DNA from: an uncultured Colwellia sp.
GTDB taxonomy: Bacteria; Pseudomonadota; Gammaproteobacteria; Enterobacterales; Alteromonadaceae
Direction: 5' to 3'
Assembly (NCBI GenBank): GCA_913063325.1
Contig: CAJXYE010000030.1
Location: 1 to 51,341 of the forward strand
Length of the DNA: 51,341 bases
Notes under the pieces: model-generated
Seen by the model: the letters and a program-made list of their open reading frames with translations, nothing else
Databases searched by the model: none
Told to the model about the DNA's origin: nothing
Shown: positions 46,141 to 51,341 of the stretch, piece by piece
How the letters are laid out: every line of letters begins with the position of its first letter
How positions within the stretch are numbered: position 1 is the first letter of the stretch
Position numbers and translations under genes: made by a program

Positions 46141-46751
46141 ATGACAGCTTGGAATAAAGGTAAACGTGTTGGTCAGAAAAAAGCATTTAAACTTGAAGAC
46201 TATATTTTAAACAATAAGTGGCGCATCAGAATACGGTTAGAAATTGAAAACAAACTAGAACAATTGGCTTTATTCAATTTAGCCATAGATAGCAAGCTTA
46301 GATCTTGTGATTTGATAAGCTTAAGAGTACGCGATATATCATTAGCATCGCATGTTCAATCTCGTACAATGATAGAACAAAAAAAACTCACAAAGAAGTT
46401 CAGTTTAAAATAACACCCAAGACCCAACAATGTTTGAGTCAATGGATTTGTACAAATAAGCTATCTTCGTCTGATTATTTATTTCCTAGCTCAAGGAAAG
46501 TAGGCCATCATATTTGCTATCACTACTATGCCAATATAGTTAAAAATTGGGTATCGAAGCTAGGTCTAGACATAACTCAATATGGTACACATTCACTTCG
46601 GCGTACTAAGGCATCACTCATTTACGCCAAGACAAAGAACTTAAGAGCGATACAACTACTCCTTGGCCATTCAAAACTACAAAGTACAATTGAATACCTA
46701 GGTGTTGAAATTGAAGATGCCCTCTCAATTTAAGAAGAAACAGAAACATAA
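46141..46751 (+). pseudogene. Tyrosine recombinase/integrase, frameshifted
   Basis: A ~200-residue integrase without the N-terminal SAM-like domain. Part 1 (46141-46413) holds ALFNLAIDSKLRSCDLISL with the first catalytic Arg. A frame break at an A8 run (46379-46386) shifts reading; the other frame continues THKEVQFKITPKTQQCLSQW into part 2 (46434-46733) with HSLRRTKASLIY (His and Arg), LLGHSK (His) and the Tyr in TIEYLGVE. An in-frame TAA at 46731-46733 is followed by EETET and a second stop, which matches the usual family ending. Thus one frameshift and one nonsense change. Confidence 0.85.
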
Positions 46752-46885
46752 AGTAACGGAAGCGTCACTCGAGTTATTGGCTGAAACGGCTTATTTAGGT
46801 TAAATACTCTATGGCGCAATCGCCCCTGAGCGAGATAGAGTTACAATGACTTTAGTCGCACTTCAAAGTTGATACTAAGAATTGC

Positions 46886-47344
46886 TTACTCAAAGTCAAT
46901 TTTGTTTTCTTTACACCAAAACTCAACAAACTCTCGCAACTTTTGACCTCGATATTTATACCATTCATCTACCAATCCAAGTTTTTCTAGCACAGTTTTA
47001 AACCGTCGGAATGCACCTTTACCATGTATCGATTGGGATAATATTTCTGACTGATTAGGAATAACAACTCGTGCGATAAATTTCTCTATGATGCGGTACT
47101 CATTAAAATCGTACTTTTCAGGCAAAGACAAATAGTCATCCTGATTATCTAAATAATGTTTGGCACTAGCAACCGCTTCACAATACCACTCAGCAGAATC
47201 AGATAAATCCACATCGTTTTCTGCTGCTCGGAGCTCCTCATCAGTAAACATACAGACTTGTTCCGTCTTGGTGTTTAAAAATGACTCGCTCATATCACTA
47301 TCAAAATCTACGGCGTCAATAATATCGTCTATTTTTACTTTCAT
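46886..47344 (-). CDS. UPF0158 family protein
   Basis: 152 aa, ATG start. Acidic N-terminal half (FTDEELRAAENDVDLSDSAEW), then a C-terminal part typical of UPF0158: IHGKGAFRRFKTVLEKLGLV followed by DEWYKYRGQKLREF and the ending WCKENKIDF. Function unknown. Single small genes of this type are often found in mobile cassettes. Its start lies just after a GGGCGTTA boundary (47375-47382 on the minus strand), next to an attC-like repeat. No matching element was found after its stop. Confidence 0.75.
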   Translation of the reverse strand: MKVKIDDIIDAVDFDSDMSESFLNTKTEQVCMFTDEELRAAENDVDLSDSAEWYCEAVASAKHYLDNQDDYLSLPEKYDFNEYRIIEKFIARVVIPNQSEILSQSIHGKGAFRRFKTVLEKLGLVDEWYKYRGQKLREFVEFWCKENKIDFE

Positions 47345-47372
47345 GCAGGTTACTCACCGATTCGCGGTAAAT

Positions 47373-47468
47373 TATAACGCCCTGTTAACAGGCAATAAAA
47401 TAGTTGGTTAAAATAAGTGACGAATGGGCAAAAACCAACTGTTTTTTGTCCTTGTATAACAGCTTATA
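47373..47468 (-). other. attC-like nested inverted repeat
   Basis: 96-bp imperfect palindrome right behind the stop of the gene at 47477. Pairs from outside in: TATAA/TTATA, CTGTTA/TAACAG (47382-47387 with 47457-47462) and AGTTGGTT/AACCAACT (47402-47409 with 47433-47440). Its end reads GGGCGTTATAA on the minus strand, with the GTTA typical of an integron recombination point. The opposite end has AAG where attC sites usually have AAC, so it is degenerate. Confidence 0.5.
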
Positions 47469-47476
47469 GCATTCAA

Positions 47477-47818
47477 CTACGCGTAAATTGAAATCTCTGG
47501 GATCATTTCTTTTAAAGTTGAAGCCAAATATTTGTAGTCAACACTATCAATTCCAAAATTTATTTCAACCTCATGAACCTGATTTTCACCATAGGAAAGG
47601 ATCAACTTATTTGTTTTGAGAAGCGCTGATTTAACTTTGCTATGTTTACATAGTTTTTCATAGTGGCTTTCAAAGTGGCAGACCCCGTCCTCTGGAAATT
47701 CAAATTGTCTTTGAATCATAAAGTATGGTTCATCATCGACATCTAAATCATCATGAAACAACACTTGATAGTAATCACCACTGATTGACACCAAAACAGT
47801 TTTAAATTGTAACTCCAT
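47477..47818 (-). CDS. Small cassette-type hypothetical protein (possibly Imm10-like)
   Basis: 113 aa from ATG 47818, chosen because GGAGGAG sits just upstream; the frame open to 47845 reads through the cassette boundary. Soluble, acidic, beta-rich. The segment EPYFMIQRQFEFPEDGVCHF and the following histidine-containing HYEKLCKHSKVKSALL recall Imm10-type immunity proteins common in cassettes, but I hold that loosely. No toxin gene is nearby. Lies between two GGGCGTTA boundaries, so probably a single-gene cassette of about 461 bp. Confidence 0.55.
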   Translation of the reverse strand: MELQFKTVLVSISGDYYQVLFHDDLDVDDEPYFMIQRQFEFPEDGVCHFESHYEKLCKHSKVKSALLKTNKLILSYGENQVHEVEINFGIDSVDYKYLASTLKEMIPEISIYA

Positions 47819-47831
47819 GACTCCTCCTTGA

Positions 47832-47843
47832 ATGCTAACGCCC
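47832..47843 (-). other. Cassette-boundary core site GGGCGTTAGCAT
   Basis: On the minus strand GGGCGTTA (47836-47843) is the same 8-mer as the boundary at 47375-47382. A distant partner TTAGCA at 47926-47931 can pair with TGCTAA (47833-47838), giving a weak 99-bp attC-like outline. Confidence 0.4.
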
Positions 47844-47845
47844 AT

Positions 47846-48315
47846 TTAATGACTTATTCAAAATAAACATACCAAAACACAATCAATAGATTACAAAGAA
47901 AAACACAAAGCCGCAAACTTAATTTTTAGCATATATATAGCAACTTGGTTGCACATTAATTACTTAAACAATATCACTTAAACGTCGCTAAATGCCACTT
48001 TGAAGACCCAAGCTATTAGCTGAAATTACTCACAATAAGGTGTGCTATCGATATGTAAGCGGACATAGATATTTGAAAGGGTATCTGCACACGTTCGCAG
48101 ACCTGACATAGGTAAATTTTTTCTCGGAACTATCATTAAAAGTTATTCTATACTTTTACTTATGAATTGTTGGGTTACGGCGCATTTCAAGAATTAAAAA
48201 CTGATTTAGATAACTGTAGCTAATTTAAAAATTATGAAAAAATAAACCAGCACGCTTGTCGTCACTGTTTTACTTATCTGGACAATATGGATTACCGTCT
48301 GAGGGTTATGGAAAA
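47846..48315. other. Gap between cassette-like gene and TRAP binding protein
   Basis: About 470 bp, AT-rich. Only short features are visible: the weak boundary repeat to ~47931 and a small hairpin TCTGC/GCAGA near 48086-48104. No gene of convincing length or known family. Confidence 0.5.
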
Positions 48316-49353
48316 ATGATTAGATATTTCATCTTTTTTAGCGTTCTATTGATTTCATCTTTGTCAGTAAAATCTGCACCCGTGAAAATAGTTTGCAGTA
48401 CCGATAATCCAAATGGCTCAATACATGTAGTTGCCTTAGAAAAATTCGGAGAGTTAATTGCAAAATATTCAAACGGTAGGTTAATTGCTGAAATTCACTT
48501 CCGTGGCAATGAAGAGTTTCCAGCGATTATGGGGGAAGAGGTCAACATGAATATGATGATGACCAGTCATAGTGGCGTACATAATCGAGTGCATGTTACC
48601 GCTATTGCCTCAGGGAATGCCTCTATTAAAGCTAGTATTTTAGAATTCTTAATGTTGCCATATATTTTCGAAGACAAAAAATCGGCAATGAAGCTTTTTC
48701 GAAGTAAATTTATGATGGAAGAGATTAACGAAGTCTTGGCGAGAAAACACAATATTAGAGCTATTGGATGGCTTATAGGTGGATTCAGGCATATGACAAA
48801 CTCTAAAAAGCCAGTTCAACGACTAGAAGATATTCAAGGATTAGTTATTCGGACTCCCCGCAATCGCCTAATGAGGGATACCTATATTACTCTGGGCGCA
48901 GAGGTAATCCCATTGAATTGGGAGCTTACATTTGAGGCACTTAAGAAAGGTGAGATAGATGGGCAAGAAAACCCATATTCAGTCATTGCTGATTCAAAAT
49001 TTTGGGATGCCAACCAAAAGTATGTAACGAATAATGGCCCTTTTTTATGGGTAGGGCCTATTTTGATGAACGAAGAATTTTATCAAAGTTTGCCTGATGA
49101 TTTAAAAAATGTCGTTAGAAAAGCTGGTCGGGAAGCTTCAGAATATGAGTGGGTGTGGGAAAATAATAAAAGCAACGAATTCAAATCTATCTTATTGAAT
49201 AATAATATGAAAATTTCAGACTTGGAAGATAAACAAAGGTGGGTTGACGCAACAAAACCACTCTGGGGAAAATACTATAAATTTATAGGATATGGGGATG
49301 ATGCAAAGGGAAAAAAAATAGTTGAACATGTTTTGATAATAACAAATCAGTAA
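48316..49353 (+). CDS. TRAP transporter substrate-binding protein (DctP family), orphan
   Basis: 345 aa from ATG 48316; the frame open to 48256 would bury the signal peptide. Signal peptide MIRYFIFFSVLLISSLSVKSA. DctP/TAXI-style fold, including the substrate-carboxylate arginine region LVIRTPRNRLMRDTYITLGA and EALKKGEIDGQENP. Binds carboxylates and hands them to a DctQM membrane unit. No dctQ or dctM gene follows, so it either serves a distant transporter or is a sensor or remnant. Codon use looks ordinary; no clear terminator downstream. Confidence 0.85.
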   Translation: MIRYFIFFSVLLISSLSVKSAPVKIVCSTDNPNGSIHVVALEKFGELIAKYSNGRLIAEIHFRGNEEFPAIMGEEVNMNMMMTSHSGVHNRVHVTAIASGNASIKASILEFLMLPYIFEDKKSAMKLFRSKFMMEEINEVLARKHNIRAIGWLIGGFRHMTNSKKPVQRLEDIQGLVIRTPRNRLMRDTYITLGAEVIPLNWELTFEALKKGEIDGQENPYSVIADSKFWDANQKYVTNNGPFLWVGPILMNEEFYQSLPDDLKNVVRKAGREASEYEWVWENNKSNEFKSILLNNNMKISDLEDKQRWVDATKPLWGKYYKFIGYGDDAKGKKIVEHVLIITNQ

Positions 49354-49601
49354 ATTTATAAAGCCGAGTTTTCATGCTGTGTTTTTAACTATAAAGGGTA
49401 GTCAATACAATTTGCATCTGTTTCATAATTTACGCTAGCTTTATTCATAACTTATCTAAACTTTAACCATATAAAACTTAATCAAAATGTAGCAATACAA
49501 TTCGATTACCTAATGACTAATGTGGCAGAGGTTAGTCTTACGAATTCAACAGTAATGGCTGCTATCGAGCCATTTGCAGAAGTTAAAATTTAGTGCTACC
49601 A

Positions 49602-49617
49602 CTTCCGCAATGCGCAC
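49602..49617. repeat. Dispersed CTTCCGC-type motif, copy 1
   Basis: CTTCCGCAATGCGCAC; same as the motif at 49816-49832 except AA for TT in the centre. GCTACAAAGCAG follows at 49629-49640. Confidence 0.6.
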
Positions 49618-49815
49618 TTTCAAGACAAGCTACAAAGCAGAAATTGGGGGGGGGTCAATCAACATCCTTGTTGATCTACGTTTCATGAAATCTAGTTAAC
49701 TATAGACAAGAATCGATGTTTATCAATTTATCTGGAACTAGATCTGTTTACGCATATATTTTATAACTTTTAACTATCAGCATTAGAAAATGTATTGCTT
49801 TAGTTGTTGTGGCTA

Positions 49816-49832
49816 GCTTCCGCTTTGCGCAC
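49816..49832. repeat. 17-bp inverted repeat, left copy
   Basis: GCTTCCGCTTTGCGCAC is the exact reverse complement of 51233-51249, so the two copies face each other across the hydrolase gene. ACCACAAAGCAGTCT lies ~76 bp further on (49908-49922). Confidence 0.8.
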
Positions 49833-50252
49833 GAAGAAGTCATGAGCACTAATTGTTTTTGTGCTCAAATTGAGGCTGTTATGGCCAATGATTTAAGGAT
49901 AACTTTTACCACAAAGCAGTCTTAATTTGCCGTTCAAAATCATCCAATCTAATGATCACTTTGATACGTTAGCGGACGTTTCACTATTTCGTTTTTATGA
50001 CTCGTCTGTGGTATTTATTGTCGTTTACTTATCTTCTTCAAAGTGCGCATTAGAGACGTTAGTGGTGATATTAACAGTACTTCTGCTCTTCACTAGAAAG
50101 CGGACAATAGTACCTTTATGGGCGAGACTCTTTTTATATGAATCTTTATTTTAAGCCTAAGTCATAGTGATACATTGCATTACCATGAAGCGCACTCTAT
50201 ATTTTTCATAATAAAACTATTTTTTAATGAGATAACAGCATCGGGTGCACTT

Positions 50253-51212
50253 ATGATAATTACCAGTGTATTAATTCTAGTTATTTGTATTCATCTTTTA
50301 AGGAATTATCTTTTAAGAAAAGAAACCAGTATTAAAAATCACGAAGACTTTAACGGTGAGTTGTATCATGTGGGTCATAGTATTGTGGCTCATGTAAAAA
50401 ATACTGGTCTATGCGATAAAACCATTATTTGTATGCACGGCTGGTTGGAGGATTACCGCTATTTCACACAGCTTTATACATCCAACGACGGAGAAATAAT
50501 TTTAATCAATAGCTGTGATTATCATGCTGCTAATAAAAACATCACGCCCATGGAAGCCGCTTGGCAAATAGAAAACCCTTATGAACGCCATACTATTGAA
50601 CATGATGCTGCTGTACTGATACAAGCGGTTAAAAATTTGGCAAGTACTGATGAGTTGTTGCTACACGGTCATTCTCGTGGTGGGGCGGTTGTACTTGAGG
50701 CCATAAAACAGAATCAAGAATTATTTGCGAACGCAACGGTGATATTAGAAGCCCCCGTTTTACCCGAAGCTCCTATTGTTAAAACGAATAAACGCCCTAA
50801 AGTACTTAATGATTTAATTTCTTATATTAGGATGTATCCGTTTCCATTTATTGTGACTTGGCTAACTAAGTTTGGCATACCTGATTTTGTATTAAAAAAT
50901 GTTCAGCCCATGAATGAACGGAAAAAACATTTAATTTTGGGTATGATGAATAACCATAAATATTCAAAGGTCTTGTTAGGTAACTTAAAAAACATAAATG
51001 CTTGGACACGGACAAATAAGGTTGATTTATTTGATGCAATTAAAAAAGGCTATATTTTAATTGGCAGTAAAGATGCGGTATTAAGTCGCCATTTAATGTT
51101 AAGTGTTGCCAATAAAAGCAAAGATAATATCTCCGTTATAGAAAGCAAAAATTCAAGCCATTTTTTAACGTTGGATATTCCAGAACAAGTTAAGTCTCTC
51201 AAATTTAAATAA
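50253..51212 (+). CDS. Membrane-anchored alpha/beta hydrolase
   Basis: 319 aa from ATG 50253; the frame is open to a TTG at 50175 without a ribosome site. One N-terminal transmembrane helix (MIITSVLILVICIHLLRNYL) anchors a hydrolase domain. Oxyanion segment CMHGWLEDYR, nucleophile elbow GHSRGG (Ser), acid probably Asp in YILIGSKDAVLSRHL, and His in SKNSSHFLTLD. Lipase, esterase or peptidase activity cannot be told apart. It lies between the 17-bp inverted repeats, alone, in the accessory region. Confidence 0.82.
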   Translation: MIITSVLILVICIHLLRNYLLRKETSIKNHEDFNGELYHVGHSIVAHVKNTGLCDKTIICMHGWLEDYRYFTQLYTSNDGEIILINSCDYHAANKNITPMEAAWQIENPYERHTIEHDAAVLIQAVKNLASTDELLLHGHSRGGAVVLEAIKQNQELFANATVILEAPVLPEAPIVKTNKRPKVLNDLISYIRMYPFPFIVTWLTKFGIPDFVLKNVQPMNERKKHLILGMMNNHKYSKVLLGNLKNINAWTRTNKVDLFDAIKKGYILIGSKDAVLSRHLMLSVANKSKDNISVIESKNSSHFLTLDIPEQVKSLKFK

Positions 51213-51232
51213 AACTAATATACGCCTTCTCG

Positions 51233-51249
51233 GTGCGCAAAGCGGAAGC
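51233..51249. repeat. 17-bp inverted repeat, right copy
   Basis: GTGCGCAAAGCGGAAGC, exact reverse complement of 49816-49832. GCCACAAAACAGACT follows at 51326-51340, close to the motif behind copies 1 and 2. The rest to 51341 is non-coding. Confidence 0.8.
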
Positions 51250-51341
51250 TTTTGGTATCAACACCAAACCTTCCGCAGCTAGCCAATAGCTGACATTGTT
51301 GCCTGAATTTGAAAGGCTAACTACTGCCACAAAACAGACTA

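Larger units (their letters stand above)
49354..50252. other. Non-coding, repeat-bearing gap
   Basis: Nearly 900 bp between the DctP gene and the hydrolase. An open frame at 49927-50154 exists but starts poorly and looks like chance. The gap has a G9 run (49646-49654) and copies of a dispersed motif (49602-49617, 49816-49832) each followed by CACAAAGCAG-type sequence. Confidence 0.6.

Noticed and set aside
46379..46386. A8 run as a programmed -1 frameshift site making an intact recombinase
   Set aside because: The extra in-frame TAA near the C terminus, followed by EETET that matches the family ending, points to decay rather than recoding. Not fully excluded.
49646..49654. G9 run as a phase-variable switch
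   Set aside because: It lies in non-coding sequence, well away from any promoter or reading frame I can support.
49927..50154. 75-codon open frame between the DctP gene and the hydrolase
   Set aside because: Weak non-ATG start, no ribosome site, hydrophobic but unordered translation, and it overlaps dispersed repeats; probably chance.

Overview
The window looks like chromosomal DNA of a low-GC marine gammaproteobacterium of the Alteromonadales. Colwellia is my best guess, inferred from protein style and gene content, since no 16S or other marker is present. The order leuS-lptE-holA-nadD-rsfS-rlmH-mrdA-rodA-rlpA-dacA-ybeD-lipB-lipA, with ybeL divergent from leuS, is the classic gammaproteobacterial block.

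Layout. (1) 1-6.4 kb, minus strand: a cold-shock type DEAD-box helicase (deaD) with a strong promoter and a ~385-nt leader holding a 29-codon ORF, a PilZ-like protein, a Lon-like protease and ybeL. (2) 6.6-20.3 kb, plus strand: the housekeeping block for leucyl-tRNA charging, LPS export, replication, NAD synthesis, ribosome maturation, cell-wall elongation and lipoate, punctuated by clear terminators. (3) 20.3-27.1 kb, minus strand: a type IV pilus cluster (two nearly identical pilE genes, a truncated and an intact fimT, pilV, pilW, a very large PilX-like protein) followed by an unusual Ser/Thr kinase-like gene; no pilY1 is present. (4) 27.4-30.5 kb: a TyrR-type regulator with an intact GAFTGA motif, divergent from methionine gamma-lyase. 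The gap holds a perfect TyrR box and a consensus sigma-54 promoter, so the circuit can be read from the DNA. (5) 30.6-37.8 kb: HIT protein, YlqF GTPase, AraC regulator divergent from an aldehyde dehydrogenase, RNase HI, MFS transporter, a PspB-like protein and a small orphan.

(6) 37.9-45.3 kb, minus strand: a six-gene run encoding a LytS-type kinase, LytTR regulator, secreted phosphatase-like protein, HlyD-type adaptor, ABC ATPase and an FtsX/MacB permease, probably a self-regulated efflux or envelope-stress system. (7) 45.3-51.3 kb: an accessory, partly decayed region. It contains gene remnants, a tyrosine recombinase broken by a frameshift and a late stop, two small genes arranged like integron cassettes (GGGCGTTA boundaries and an attC-like nested inverted repeat), an orphan TRAP-type binding protein, dispersed GC-rich motifs and a membrane-anchored alpha/beta hydrolase.

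The observations I rate highest are the TyrR/sigma-54/megL circuit, the cassette-like pair at 46.9-47.9 kb, the leader ORF of deaD, and the pilin duplication with its kinase and oversized PilX-like partner. No rRNA, tRNA, CRISPR array or intact insertion sequence was seen.
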